Shown here: piece by piece, positions 8,854-17,284 of the stretch
Layout: every line of letters begins with the position of its first letter
Numbering within the stretch: the stretch's first letter is position 1
NCBI RefSeq assembly: GCF_017068395.1
Contig: NZ_CP070615.1
Location: forward strand, 62,001 to 126,000
Source of the DNA: Rhodococcus pseudokoreensis
Lineage (GTDB): Bacteria > Actinomycetota > Actinomycetes > Mycobacteriales > Mycobacteriaceae
Direction of reading: 5' to 3'
DNA: 64,000 bases
The notes under the pieces: generated by a model
What the model was told of the DNA's origin: nothing
The model's input: the letters and a program-made list of their open reading frames with translations, nothing else
Database searches by the model: none
Program-made: the position numbers and the translations under genes

Positions 8854-9717
8854 ATGACCGAACCGACGTCCGAGCTGGCGGGCAGTGGTCCCAGCGAGGA
8901 GCCACAATCGCCGGCCGTCGGTGCTGAAGATGCGGCAGGGCAACGCAGTGATCATCTGTCGGCGACGGTGTACGCGCCTGCTGGGATTGTCGTCGTCGCG
9001 AGTGTGGTGGTGTGGTTCGCGGTTCGGTGGCTTGATGTCGAATACGGCACAACAGGGCTGTGGTGGGCTGCAAGCGCCTGCGCTGCAGGTGGTGCGGCGT
9101 TGACTGCGGCAATAGCGCCGATGATGGCCCGGTTGTGTAAGGCGGTCGATATTCCATCAGAGGCAACCGGCCGGCGGATCGTTCCTGCGGCTACGACCGC
9201 GGGAACGTGGTTTGGCGCCGCGCTGCTCACCGGCGGCGACGCGATCTTGACGGCCTGGCTTGCACTGAGCCTGCTGTGCGTGTGGGCAGGGTGGATCGAT
9301 CACTTCACGCTGCGGTTTCCGTTGACGTTGATCCGGTTGACCACTGCAGTGGGCCTGATGTTGGGGGCATTCGCTGTGGCGGTGGATCAAGATCCTGCGG
9401 CAGGTGGGCGCGCTCTTCTCGCCGGCATGCTGGTGTTCGCGTTCAACCTTGTCTTCGCGATCGTCACCCGCGGCTACCCCGGGCTCGCCGACGTGCGTTT
9501 GAGTTTCATTCTGGGTGCTGCCCTGGGATGGGTCGGATGGATGAATGTGCTCTCAGGGATGTTGCTACCGAACGTCCTCGCGCTCGTGGTGATGCTGTGG
9601 GTGAAACTTATCGGACGACGGAAGGATTTGGGGGAGTTCGGTTTCGCCCCCTTCCTCGTCTTCGGAACTGCGCTGGCGATCGCGGTCCCCCCGATGTGGT
9701 GGATCGTCTGGATCTAA
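8854..9717 (+). CDS. Prepilin-peptidase-like (A24 family) membrane protein
   Basis: 287 aa from ATG 8854 (GGAGGAGTGCCTAAG upstream); the longer ORF start was rejected. It has about seven or eight membrane segments. The two aspartates of A24 aspartic peptidases are recognisable: WIDHFTLRFP (family WxDxxxxxxP) and GLADVRLSFILGAALGW (family GxGDxKL), followed by an APFLVFG segment like the PFGPxL motif. The N-terminal methylase domain and zinc-binding cysteines of canonical PilD are absent, so this is the short peptidase-only form. Such proteins are found in actinobacterial plasmid transfer and Flp-pilus regions, but no pilin or pilus ATPase is in the window. Confidence 0.7.
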   Translation: MTEPTSELAGSGPSEEPQSPAVGAEDAAGQRSDHLSATVYAPAGIVVVASVVVWFAVRWLDVEYGTTGLWWAASACAAGGAALTAAIAPMMARLCKAVDIPSEATGRRIVPAATTAGTWFGAALLTGGDAILTAWLALSLLCVWAGWIDHFTLRFPLTLIRLTTAVGLMLGAFAVAVDQDPAAGGRALLAGMLVFAFNLVFAIVTRGYPGLADVRLSFILGAALGWVGWMNVLSGMLLPNVLALVVMLWVKLIGRRKDLGEFGFAPFLVFGTALAIAVPPMWWIVWI

Positions 9718-9843
9718 ACGCCGCAAGGAGTCCTAGGTTTTGCCTGGTGGTGGTGGCCAAGTTCAACCGCGCGGAGGTGCGATGCGGATGAACGTCCCGG
9801 GGGTGTTCCCAAACACAAGGGAAGGAAAGGGGAGGGGAGGGGA

Positions 9844-10665
9844 GTGAGTGATATTCGGGTAAGGCCGATTTTCTATCGTGACGAGGTTCTTCGTCTTGTT
9901 GCTGTGGGAAGTGTCTCGTTGGCGTGTGCTGTCGGTGTGGCGTTGTGGGCGCTCATGGTTGTCGACGTTCAGGGTGGGGCAACCGGGTGGTGGGTAGGGG
10001 GCGGTTGTTGGGTCGGCTATCTTGGGTTGACGCTCCCAATCTTCCTAGCTTATTCCCCGAATAACATCGACTGCATCAGGTTCCTCGTTGGGCATTACGC
10101 GACTGTCGTGAGCTTGGGCGTCATCGCGACTTTGCGTCTATCGCACGGGGAGTCGATCGCGCCCTCATCGACGGGGATGTGGGCGGCGGTTGCTGGAGTG
10201 ACCGTCTTCATTTTTTCGGTCGCCTGTGTATTAGCTGTGAGGGAGCTTGATGCGGCTCGGCGTCGTGGACATAGGGCGACGCGGTTGACCGATCCGACAC
10301 TGCCTGCGCAGCTGATCAGCATTCGCGAGTTGGTGCTCGAACTTGCTGCTGCTACCGAGGGTTCGGACTCACAACGAGATTGCGGCGAGCGGCTGTGGGA
10401 GGCCGTCAATGGGTTGCGTCTAGTTTTCGGGGATGTCTATCCGTTGACGATTAACTTGGTGGCGTGGTTCCTTCTGAGGGGAAAACCAGCCCCCGTTCCA
10501 GCGGAGGAGGTGGACGAGTTGCTTGCGACCATCGATCAGGGGTTGTTGATTCTCGCTTCGGTTCCGTACGAGGAGGGAACAAGTTTGGGCGCGTGGATGG
10601 ATGAGTACGAAACGGCGGCGAGCAGGTTTCGGAAAGTGTATCGGCGACCCCCGATCCGAAATTGA
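9844..10665 (+). CDS. Membrane protein, hypothetical
   Basis: 273 aa from GTG 9844, preceded by a purine-rich run (AAGGGGAGGGGAGG). The N-terminal half contains four predicted membrane segments (AVGSVSLACAVGVALWALM, WVGGGCWVGYLGLTLPIFL, GHYATVVSLGVIATL, AAVAGVTVFIFSVACVLAV). The C-terminal half is soluble and helical. No motif was recognised. It follows the prepilin-peptidase-like gene on the same strand with a 126-bp gap and may be co-transcribed. Confidence 0.7.
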   Translation: MSDIRVRPIFYRDEVLRLVAVGSVSLACAVGVALWALMVVDVQGGATGWWVGGGCWVGYLGLTLPIFLAYSPNNIDCIRFLVGHYATVVSLGVIATLRLSHGESIAPSSTGMWAAVAGVTVFIFSVACVLAVRELDAARRRGHRATRLTDPTLPAQLISIRELVLELAAATEGSDSQRDCGERLWEAVNGLRLVFGDVYPLTINLVAWFLLRGKPAPVPAEEVDELLATIDQGLLILASVPYEEGTSLGAWMDEYETAASRFRKVYRRPPIRN

Positions 10666-10774
10666 GTGTCTGAGCGGGGTGGTGATGCCGTGATCGGCGC
10701 GCGATCGAACGTGTTCTTCGGCTGAGGTGTCGAGGGCCGGGTGACGGGTTTCGAGATTGGGAGGTGTTTTCGGT

Positions 10775-11110
10775 ATGGACGATGCGGACCAATCCGCCCC
10801 GATGTCGTCGATCGTTCAGACGGAACTGCCGTGTGAGTTCTGCGCGGAGCATCCTCAGTACTTCCCCGGTGACCCCGTCGGCTTCGTGCGTGCGGCCCGC
10901 TGGGCGGTGGTCGTCAAGGATTGCTGCCACTTCGACGCTCGCGTGGACTACCTCCTGTGTGACGAGCACTGGGCAATGATCCGACACCAACAGCTGCCCG
11001 GGCAGTGCCCTCGGTGCGGGGCGATCGCCTACTCAGTCAAGGACATCGTGTGTACCGAGATCCCTCTGGGAAGGACGGTCGATGGGGAGTGGCCGGTGAT
11101 CCGTCGATAG
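10775..11110 (+). CDS. Small cysteine-rich (zinc-ribbon-like) protein
   Basis: 111 aa from ATG 10775 with TGGGAGG nine bases upstream. Cysteines and histidines are arranged as CEFCAEH, DCCHF, LCDEHW, CPRCG and VCTE, which suggests one or two structural zinc sites. There is no signal peptide, so it is probably cytoplasmic. Function unknown. Confidence 0.65.
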   Translation: MDDADQSAPMSSIVQTELPCEFCAEHPQYFPGDPVGFVRAARWAVVVKDCCHFDARVDYLLCDEHWAMIRHQQLPGQCPRCGAIAYSVKDIVCTEIPLGRTVDGEWPVIRR

Positions 11111-11250
11111 GCGCGGAGCCACCGTGTCGTTGACCGGCAGACTGGCCTTCAAATAGGACGGCCGCCGCCCCAACGGTGTTCCGGGCGCGGACATCATGCT
11201 GAGCGATGTCGGCCTGTGTGGATGGAGACCCATCGGTTCTGTCCAAAGAC

Positions 11251-11412
11251 ATGTCACACAACCCCGGTTGTGTGGATCTTCCTCCAGATGATTGGGAGTG
11301 GTGGCACTTCCTACGACGGAGGTGCGTCTGTTGTGGCGGAGTTGCCGATCGCTCGCGGTCCAGGTGGGGTAGTCAAGGTCCGGACCTATGGTCCTCGCAA
11401 TTGCTGTCGTGA
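11251..11412 (+). CDS. Short ORF starting in the 35-nt leader motif (copy A)
   Basis: 53 codons from ATG 11251, beginning MSHNPGCVDLPPDDWEWW. It matters because the same reading frame begins MSHTTYAADLPP at 39277 and LSHSVRCADLPP at 35612. Identity at the nucleotide level includes wobble positions (TCA CAC; GAT CTT CCT CC), so the conserved object may be RNA or DNA rather than peptide. No clear ribosome site precedes it. It could be a leader peptide for the 11432-12525 gene pair, or non-coding. Confidence 0.35.
   Translation: MSHNPGCVDLPPDDWEWWHFLRRRCVCCGGVADRSRSRWGSQGPDLWSSQLLS
11252..11286 (+). promoter_or_regulatory. 35-nt conserved leader motif, copy A
   Basis: TGTCACACA (11252-11260), ten variable bases, then TGTGGATCTTCCTCCA (11271-11286). 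The same two blocks at the same spacing occur at 35613-35647 and 39278-39312. This copy lies 146 bp before the 47-aa gene at 11432. Role unknown. Confidence 0.6.
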
Positions 11413-11431
11413 GGACTAAGGAGTGGTACCG

Positions 11432-11575
11432 ATGAATGTTGAGGTTCGCCGTATCCACCCGACGGATGCGAAGAAAATCCGCCGCCACCTTCATTCAGAG
11501 TCGCTCACCGGGCGTCACCGCGCGGACCAGTATGGATGCGGATGGTTGGCTCGAGGTCTGGATGGCCAGCGATGA
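11432..11575 (+). CDS. 47-aa basic protein, translationally coupled to the hydrolase
   Basis: ATG 11432 has a good ribosome site (CTAAGGAGTGGTACCG), and the stop overlaps the hydrolase start as ATGA (11572-11575). The peptide begins MNVEVRRIHPTDAKKIRRHL and is strongly basic with one Cys. It is not recognised. The strong initiation site and overlap support real translation, possibly mainly to load ribosomes onto the hydrolase. Confidence 0.5.
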   Translation: MNVEVRRIHPTDAKKIRRHLHSESLTGRHRADQYGCGWLARGLDGQR

Positions 11576-12525
11576 GGGCCCCCGGGGATCGCACACGCCT
11601 CGTCCTCACCGCCGACGGCACCTCTCTTGCGGTGCGTGAGATCGGATCCCGGATGGCGCCGGTCACTGTGATTTTCGCGCACGGATTCTGTCTCCACATG
11701 GACGCCTGGGCACCGCAACGGGACTACCTGGCTAAGGCATGGCGTGGGCGCGCCCGGTTGGTCTTTTTCGATCACCGCGGCCATGGTGGATCCGACGCGG
11801 CTGACACCGACAGTTACACGATCAGCCAGCTTGGACGGGACCTGGATGCGGTGATTCGCACGGTGGCGCCAAAGGGGCCGATTGTCCTCGTCGGGCACTC
11901 GATGGGCGGGATGGCCGTGATGTCCTACGTCGCCCATCACCAAGAGGCCGCGGCCGCGCAAGTCGTGGGAGTCGGGTTGATCTCGACCGCCGTCGACAAT
12001 GTCGCCGGCGCCGGCATCGGGCGCGCTCTGAATACGCCGGCGGTGACGATATTGCGGTCGGCATCAGCTCACGCCCCAGGGCTCGTCGGGCGCAGCTGGA
12101 ATCTCTCACGTCGCATCTTGTCGCCGGTGGTCGGCGCAACTTGCCCGCTTGCTCCGAGTGCAAGTGTCCGTGCCGCCGCCACGTCCTACGGGATGGTCCA
12201 CGCGACGCCGATCGCCACCGTGGCCGCCTTCCTGCGGGATCTGCGGATCTACGACGCTTCCCCGGCGCTCGACGTGCTCGCGAAGATGCCGGCGTCGATC
12301 ATCTGTGGAACCCGGGACAGGGTGACCCCGATTGGGCACTCACAGCGACTCGCGGCGGCTCTTCCCCTCGCCGAACTGATCCCGGTGAGCGGAGCGCGGC
12401 ACATGGTCGGCCTCGAGCGCCCTGACGTGGTGAGCGAGAGTCTCGATCGACTGCTCGGCCGCGCGGTAGGGCGCCGCGAACAGGACACCACCCGCAGGTC
12501 CAAATCCGACCTCGTCGGGGCGTGA
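11572..12525 (+). CDS. Alpha/beta hydrolase
   Basis: 317 aa from ATG 11572. Classic alpha/beta hydrolase motifs are in order: oxyanion-hole HGFCLHMDAW, FFDHRGHGGSD, nucleophile elbow GHSMGG (Ser), acidic residue in CGTRDRVTP, and catalytic His in GARHMVGLE. The catalytic triad therefore looks complete. It is closest in style to actinobacterial esterase/lipase or haloperoxidase-like hydrolases; the substrate cannot be told. It is coupled to the upstream 47-aa ORF. Confidence 0.85.
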   Translation: MRAPGDRTRLVLTADGTSLAVREIGSRMAPVTVIFAHGFCLHMDAWAPQRDYLAKAWRGRARLVFFDHRGHGGSDAADTDSYTISQLGRDLDAVIRTVAPKGPIVLVGHSMGGMAVMSYVAHHQEAAAAQVVGVGLISTAVDNVAGAGIGRALNTPAVTILRSASAHAPGLVGRSWNLSRRILSPVVGATCPLAPSASVRAAATSYGMVHATPIATVAAFLRDLRIYDASPALDVLAKMPASIICGTRDRVTPIGHSQRLAAALPLAELIPVSGARHMVGLERPDVVSESLDRLLGRAVGRREQDTTRRSKSDLVGA

Positions 12526-12573
12526 GATCTGCGCGTGCCTGAGACCTGACGAGACAACCACTGATGGGGAGAA

Positions 12574-12969
12574 GTGTTGAGTATTCACCAGGACGTTGAC
12601 CTGTCATCCGGTCCGGCGCACCACCGGACGGACAAGCTCGTTCACCGCGGCGCGAGGTCGTACACACGCCATGTTCTGAACCGGGTGGCAGCGTATGGTG
12701 TGCAGGTCGGGGCGCGGCACCGGTGCATCGATCTGCATCACGAACCGAAGACCTACAACCCGTGGCAAGACGCCACCTATTGCCGCTGCGGTCACATCCG
12801 GTGGGCCGGCGAGCATGCGCAGTTCGACACCGCCGTCGAAGCATTCGAGGGTTTCCCTCATCACCCCTCGGGCCGGCCGGATCCACGGACCTATCCCGGA
12901 AAGAATGACACCGAATCGCGGCAGGTCAGCGAGCAGCGGCCCATCGGGCGAAGCGAGCTACGGCGGTGA
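12574..12969 (+). CDS. Hypothetical His/Cys-containing protein
   Basis: 131 aa from GTG 12574 (or TTG 12577) just after GGGGAG. It has a basic N-terminal half, then a CIDLHHEPKTYNPWQDATYC-R-CGHIRW segment whose two Cys and several His could bind a metal. The 3' end overlaps the next gene by 4 bp (GTGA), so it belongs to the same transcript. Not recognised. Confidence 0.55.
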   Translation: MLSIHQDVDLSSGPAHHRTDKLVHRGARSYTRHVLNRVAAYGVQVGARHRCIDLHHEPKTYNPWQDATYCRCGHIRWAGEHAQFDTAVEAFEGFPHHPSGRPDPRTYPGKNDTESRQVSEQRPIGRSELRR

Positions 12970-14003
12970 TTCCGGCAGAAGCGGGCGACCCCGCGGCTCG
13001 CGCTGTTCTGGACATGATCGATCGCGTCGGGATCGACCCTGAGAGCGACCAGTTTCTGACGGCGCTCGACCGTATCCATTTACAACTCCTCTCGCCGAGG
13101 GTGGCCATGATCGTCGCAAGGCGAGCGGAGGTGGGTTTTACCGCCTACGACGTGAATACCTATCCCCGACGGACTATGTGGCGTACGCAGGTCCCGTTCG
13201 GGCGGACGAACGGCGGTGTCGTTGTCGAGATTCCCCTCGTCGTGATCGCGCCTGTTCTGATCGGCATGATTCCTGTCCTACTCAACATGAATCCGCTGTT
13301 TCAGTCTCCGATCACGGATCTGGCGGTATTCATCTCCGTGGCTGCAGGTGTGGAGGTCCTCGCGATGTGGTGGTGGATCCGCCGCGATCCCCTCAGGCTG
13401 ACCGCGGCGGACAAGCAGATGATCCGCGGCAGCATTGCCAAGCTCGATGCCTACGTCTGGGCCGGCGGCGACTTCTTCGAACTTCGTCTGGCCATGACTG
13501 CGTTCGCGATCGTCGACGATATTCGTGAAGTGCCGGCATGGAGTCACGAGGGCCTCGACATCCACCGCATCCGGCTCGATATCGTGGACCAACTCCGAGT
13601 GATTCTCTGCCACTGCGGTGAGCTGGCAACTTTCCGGGCCAGCGTCGGCGAACCCGCGTCAGGGGTCAGTGCCGAGGCTGACGCGGCTCGGACTGCCCAC
13701 CACGAGCAGCGACGGTGGTTCGACCAGGTCAAAGAATCACTGATCAGGCGGGTCGCAGCGTTGTGGACATATCACCAAGACCTACTGATGCTTCAGGACT
13801 CCATCGACGGTACTGCGGCTCTCGGTCGCATCGACGCTCACGCACCGGCGCTCGGGGAACTGCTGGTCAACTCGGCGAATGATGACCTCGCAGCGTCGGC
13901 GATCGGTGACCTGGCCACCGACCTGGCCGATCTACATCAGGCGCGGGAAAAGGCGCTGGCCCAGCTGCGCGGCGACGTCACCGGATTCGATCGGTGCAGC
14001 TGA
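12966..14003 (+). CDS. Membrane protein with long helical C-terminal domain, hypothetical
   Basis: 345 aa from GTG 12966, overlapping the previous stop. Two membrane segments are clear (VVVEIPLVVIAPVLIGMIPVL and ITDLAVFISVAAGVEVLAMWW), separated by a short loop. The remaining 200 residues are soluble and helix-rich, ending in a likely coiled coil (DLADLHQAREKALAQLRGD). The arrangement resembles signalling or transport accessory proteins, but no family is assigned. The stop is shared with the next start (TGATG). Confidence 0.7.
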   Translation: MIPAEAGDPAARAVLDMIDRVGIDPESDQFLTALDRIHLQLLSPRVAMIVARRAEVGFTAYDVNTYPRRTMWRTQVPFGRTNGGVVVEIPLVVIAPVLIGMIPVLLNMNPLFQSPITDLAVFISVAAGVEVLAMWWWIRRDPLRLTAADKQMIRGSIAKLDAYVWAGGDFFELRLAMTAFAIVDDIREVPAWSHEGLDIHRIRLDIVDQLRVILCHCGELATFRASVGEPASGVSAEADAARTAHHEQRRWFDQVKESLIRRVAALWTYHQDLLMLQDSIDGTAALGRIDAHAPALGELLVNSANDDLAASAIGDLATDLADLHQAREKALAQLRGDVTGFDRCS

Positions 14004-14890
14004 TGGGCCGCAGCCATGACCGGATCAGCCCAGACCGCGGCAACGGTGTGTTCGATCCCGACCGGGGCGACAGCGACGTCGCCACCCGCAAGGAAGGCGC
14101 CCTGATCTCGCAGCACGCCTACGACACCCGCGCCGATCTCCGCAGCGGAGCACGAGAACTCGACACCGCTACCGAGAACCTACCCGGATTGACCCGGGCG
14201 CAACGGGACCTCAACCGTGCCTATCCACGGCCCACGCCGGCGGCAATCGGAAACTCTCGGCTACGCCCCCAGCTGCCACCGGCGATCGAACTCCGTCGCA
14301 CACTGTCGGCACGACAACGGAACACTCGATCCGCGGCGAAGCGCCGGGTCCTCGACGCCATGCCGAAAGCCCAGTACACGGCGCTGGCGTCGTTGACGTC
14401 GGACCCGAAGACCTGGCGGGAGACGAACAGCGCCCTCTCCGCTGTGGCCGGCGACGCTGTCGAGCTCGACGATGCTCGCCGCAAGCAGGTCCAACGAGTG
14501 GACAGGGCCATCCAACGATACGAACGCGAATCCGGACGAGGTCATCTCGTGTACACCTCGGTGAGCATCCCCAACGCGGTCGTGAACCCGTCAGATCTGC
14601 CCTCGACGCTATCGCCGGGGACGGTCCTGTCCTTCGACCGGTTCACTGCAGCAACCCATTCGCTGCACGAGCTGGACTCGACCGCCCGGCCCACCGATGT
14701 CGTCTTCGAGATCCAGACCGACCGGGGCATGTACTACGGGCAATCTTCCCGCGTAGACAACTCGCACCACTTACTGCCGCGAGGAATGCAGCTACAGGTG
14801 GTGGGGGCTCATTTTGTGCCGTACGAGCGACCCGGACAGCCACCAGGGGAGCGCCTGGTCGTCCAACTCGTCGATCACGAGACGCCATGA
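14003..14890 (+). CDS. ADP-ribosyltransferase-like protein (fold inferred)
   Basis: 295 aa from ATG 14003 (TGATG overlap). The N-terminal 180 residues are helical and charged. The C-terminal 130 residues follow the order of an ADP-ribosyltransferase fold: HLVYTSVSIPN (arginine/tyrosine strand position), PGTVLSFDRFTAATHS (like the G-x-x-x-F-x-S-T-S strand), DVVFEIQTDRGMYYG, and DNSHHLLPRGMQLQVVGAHF (like the E-x-E-LLPRG-x-x-x-V strand). The two glutamates usual before LLPRG are not present here (NSHH), so activity may be lost or altered. The role could be effector, toxin or structural. Confidence in the gene is high; in the fold, moderate. Confidence 0.6.
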   Translation: MGRSHDRISPDRGNGVFDPDRGDSDVATRKEGALISQHAYDTRADLRSGARELDTATENLPGLTRAQRDLNRAYPRPTPAAIGNSRLRPQLPPAIELRRTLSARQRNTRSAAKRRVLDAMPKAQYTALASLTSDPKTWRETNSALSAVAGDAVELDDARRKQVQRVDRAIQRYERESGRGHLVYTSVSIPNAVVNPSDLPSTLSPGTVLSFDRFTAATHSLHELDSTARPTDVVFEIQTDRGMYYGQSSRVDNSHHLLPRGMQLQVVGAHFVPYERPGQPPGERLVVQLVDHETP

Positions 14891-14946
14891 CAAGTCGAGG
14901 CGGGGCGTTCGAGACAGATTCAACCCACCGGAAGGAACACACAGTC

Positions 14947-15135
14947 ATGACTGCGGACAAGCCGCGCCACCGGCGCCCCGACCTGACCTTTCATCCCGAT
15001 ATCTTCGCTGCGCCCGCGCAATTCAGAGTGGTGAAAGCCGCGCCACACGACGATGCGGATCCGACCGCGGACACAACGCAAGGGAAAGAGGGCTCCGGCG
15101 CTCATACCGGACGACGAGATGGCAAGGGGCTGTGA
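14947..15135 (+). CDS. Small hypothetical protein
   Basis: 62 aa from ATG 14947, chosen because CCGGAAGGAACACACAGTC precedes it; an in-frame ATG at 14887 overlaps the previous stop (ATGA) and would add 20 residues. The product is polar with PDLTFHPDIFAAPAQFRVVK and a Gly/Lys-rich tail. Last gene before a hairpin terminator. Not recognised. Confidence 0.5.
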   Translation: MTADKPRHRRPDLTFHPDIFAAPAQFRVVKAAPHDDADPTADTTQGKEGSGAHTGRRDGKGL

Positions 15136-15146
15136 GCAGAAAGAAA

Positions 15147-15183
15147 AGTCGGAGGCCACCTACAAGATGGTGTGCCTCCGACT
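15147..15183 (+). terminator. Hairpin with 10-bp stem, probable terminator
   Basis: AGTCGGAGGC (15147-15156) pairs with GCCTCCGACT (15174-15183), loop 17 bases. It ends the run of overlapping genes from 11432 to 15135. About 220 bp without a gene follow before the NlpC/P60 gene. Confidence 0.6.
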
Positions 15184-15405
15184 CACCCAGTGCATTCTCA
15201 GTACCCACACCCTATTTGATCTTCCGCATCCGGTCCAATTCTCTACGCCCTATTGGCCGATGTGGATGCCCGACTGGGTTGCCCCGGTTGTGAGTTCGGT
15301 CGAGTTGTACAGGTCCATCTCTACTGTCCTGATCGCACGACACCCTCGCGGTCATCGAGACAGTACTTCCGCCCTTGGCCGCCACACCCTCGGCTAGGAG
15401 ACATC

Positions 15406-16353
15406 ATGGATTTCGCATCGATCATCGTCGGCGTCGCAGTGGCCGGCGCATCAGCTGCCCAGGGCGGCGGAGTGGACCCCGCGATCACCGACAGCGTCAC
15501 GGCGGTCGCACAGGAACAGGCACCAGCTCTCGCCCAGTATGTTCCGGACCCGCAGCCCTACCTCGACGATGCGGCCCGGGCAGTGCAGCAGGCGCAGGAG
15601 CAGTTGCCCGCCGAGTGGCAAGCCGAGATCGAAAACGCCATTCCACCGGAAGTCCAGGATGGGGCTGCAGGCGCCAGGGAACAGCTCCCGCCCGAGGCCC
15701 AGGGCCTGATTCCCGAGGTCGTCCTGCCCGCCCCTAGCCCGGAACCCGGACCCGCCGGCGGTGTCACCAACCCCGCAGGACCCGCAGCTCAGGCACCGTT
15801 CTCAACTCCGCCGCAGGAGACGAATCCGTTAGTCCTTCCTCCTGCCGTCAGCGGCGCACCCACCACTGCTGCCGGCATCCCCTCCCTGACAGGACTGCTC
15901 GCCCCGACCGCAGTCAGCGATCTGACCTTCGATCCCCGCTTTCCCCGCAACCTCAAGTTCGCGCGCGCGGTCATCGAAGCGGCGATGCGTGCGATCGGAT
16001 TGCCCTACCAATGGGGCGGAGGCCTTCTCACCGGACCGTCGATGGGCGACGGCACCGGCGGAGCTACCGCCGGCTACGACTGCTCAGGGCTCACTCGCTT
16101 CGCCTACTACATCGGCACCGGAGGCACGAAGGTCTTGCCCCGCACCTCACAGGAACAGTTCCGCGCAGGCCAGCGGATCACCATGTCCCAAGCCCAGCCC
16201 GGTGACCTGCTGTTCGGGAACTGGCAGGCAGACGGAGCCAACCACGTCGCGATCTACCTCGGCGGCGGAAAAATGCTCGAAGCACCGCAGACCGGCCAGC
16301 TCATCCAGATCAGCGCCGTCCGCCCGGACATGATCCCCGCCCGCTTCCTGTGA
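15406..16353 (+). CDS. NlpC/P60-family peptidoglycan hydrolase
   Basis: 315 aa from ATG 15406 (CTAGGAGACATC upstream). An N-terminal hydrophobic segment (FASIIVGVAVAGASAA) is a likely export signal. A Pro/Ala/Gln-rich linker reaches about residue 185. The C-terminal domain is NlpC/P60: LPYQWGGG, GYDCSGLTRFAYY with the catalytic Cys, PGDLLFGNW, and NHVAIYLGGG with the catalytic His. Such enzymes cleave peptide stems and are common accessory hydrolases of actinobacterial conjugation and secretion systems. The Tn7-like transposon is inserted only 26 bp after its stop codon. Confidence 0.85.
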   Translation: MDFASIIVGVAVAGASAAQGGGVDPAITDSVTAVAQEQAPALAQYVPDPQPYLDDAARAVQQAQEQLPAEWQAEIENAIPPEVQDGAAGAREQLPPEAQGLIPEVVLPAPSPEPGPAGGVTNPAGPAAQAPFSTPPQETNPLVLPPAVSGAPTTAAGIPSLTGLLAPTAVSDLTFDPRFPRNLKFARAVIEAAMRAIGLPYQWGGGLLTGPSMGDGTGGATAGYDCSGLTRFAYYIGTGGTKVLPRTSQEQFRAGQRITMSQAQPGDLLFGNWQADGANHVAIYLGGGKMLEAPQTGQLIQISAVRPDMIPARFL

Positions 16354-16374
16354 CCATCGGGGACAGTGCCCTGC

Positions 16375-16379
16375 GCTTG
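16375..16379. repeat. Left copy of the 5-bp target-site duplication (GCTTG)
   Basis: GCTTG directly precedes the transposon end TGTAGGTTCTC; an identical GCTTG follows the other end at 23416-23420. A 5-bp duplication is the length made by Tn7-type and related transposases. Confidence 0.9.
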
Positions 16380-16435
16380 TGTAGGTTCTCATGATTGATG
16401 TCGCTTTTCTCATCGATCTGTCGCCCAGATGTCGC
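16380..16435. repeat. Left end with transposase-site repeats
   Basis: Terminal TGTAGGTTCTC is followed by site L1 (TTCTCAT, 6 bp, TGTCGC; 16386-16404), site L2 (TTCTCAT, 5 bp, TGTCGC; 16407-16424) and a lone TGTCGC at 16430-16435. These are inferred TnsB-binding sites. Confidence 0.8.
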
Positions 16436-16510
16436 TTCCGACATTTTAGTGAGAATCGATCTCGGCGTGTCTGCGGCCTGATCCTGGGCTTGGGCGGTTG
16501 GGTGTCCGCC

Positions 16511-17284
16511 ATGACTAATGAGGGCAGCCTGATGTGGGCTGGTTTGGCGGGAGTTGTGCCGGGGTCGGAAGTGGCCGTGCGGTTCCGGGGAGACGACGGA
16601 GCGTTCGTCGATACGACGTTGCGGCGGTTACCGGTGGAGGAGGTGCTGGCGGGCCGTCCGGTGCGGGAGTTCCGGTCGTGGCAGGGGCGGCGGCACTATT
16701 CGGGTTGGTACTGGTCGGCTACCACGGGTGGTCATGTGGTCTACGAGAGCCGTCTGGAACTGGCGAGAATCCTTCTAGCGGACCAGGACCCGACCGTGGT
16801 GGCGATCGCGGCGCAACCGTTCCTGCTCGAAGGTGTCGATGGCGATCGGAAACGACGGCATGTGCCGGATCTGCTGCTGGCGCACAAGGATGGAACGCTG
16901 ACGGTGGTGGACGTGAAGGCAGCTGCCCGCGTTGCCGATCCGAAGGTTGCGGCTCAGTTCGCGTGGACGAGGGCGGTGTGTGAGCGACACGGTTTCGGGT
17001 TCGAGGTATGGACGGGTGCCGATGCGGTGCTGGTGGAGAACTTGCGCTTTCTGGCCGGGTATCGGCGGCCTGCCACGATCGCGACCGAACTGGTGCCGGC
17101 GGTGATCGATGCGGCGGTCGTGCCGGTGGCGATCTCCGCTTTGGAACGGCGGCTGGGCCTGTCGGTGCCGCAGTGGCTGGTGCGACCGGTGATCCTGCAC
17201 CTGTTGTGGCGATCGTGGCTGGTGGCGGATCTGTCGCGGGTTCTCGGCGGCGACACGCTGGTGTCGGCGGAGGTGGTGGCGTGA
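16511..17284 (+). CDS. tnsA: TnsA-like transposase endonuclease subunit
   Basis: 257 aa from ATG 16511; longer starts would run into the transposon end repeats. It is a restriction-endonuclease-fold protein of the TnsA family, which cuts the 5' ends of the element so that transposition is cut-and-paste. Visible core: VYESRLELARILLA (catalytic Glu), HVPDLLLAHKDG (Asp) and LTVVDVKAA (the V-D-V-K signature). The C-terminal part with RRLGLSVPQWLVRPVIL is probably the interface with TnsB/TnsC. The stop overlaps tnsB by 4 bp (GTGA). Confidence 0.9.
   Translation: MTNEGSLMWAGLAGVVPGSEVAVRFRGDDGAFVDTTLRRLPVEEVLAGRPVREFRSWQGRRHYSGWYWSATTGGHVVYESRLELARILLADQDPTVVAIAAQPFLLEGVDGDRKRRHVPDLLLAHKDGTLTVVDVKAAARVADPKVAAQFAWTRAVCERHGFGFEVWTGADAVLVENLRFLAGYRRPATIATELVPAVIDAAVVPVAISALERRLGLSVPQWLVRPVILHLLWRSWLVADLSRVLGGDTLVSAEVVA

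Noticed and set aside
10700..10720. GAAC-GT-GTTC as a second LexA box
   Set aside because: The half-sites are 2 bp apart, not 4, so it does not fit the consensus.
16391..16510. Longer N-terminus for TnsA starting at 16391
   Set aside because: It would translate the transposon end repeats; ATG 16511 gives the family-like start.
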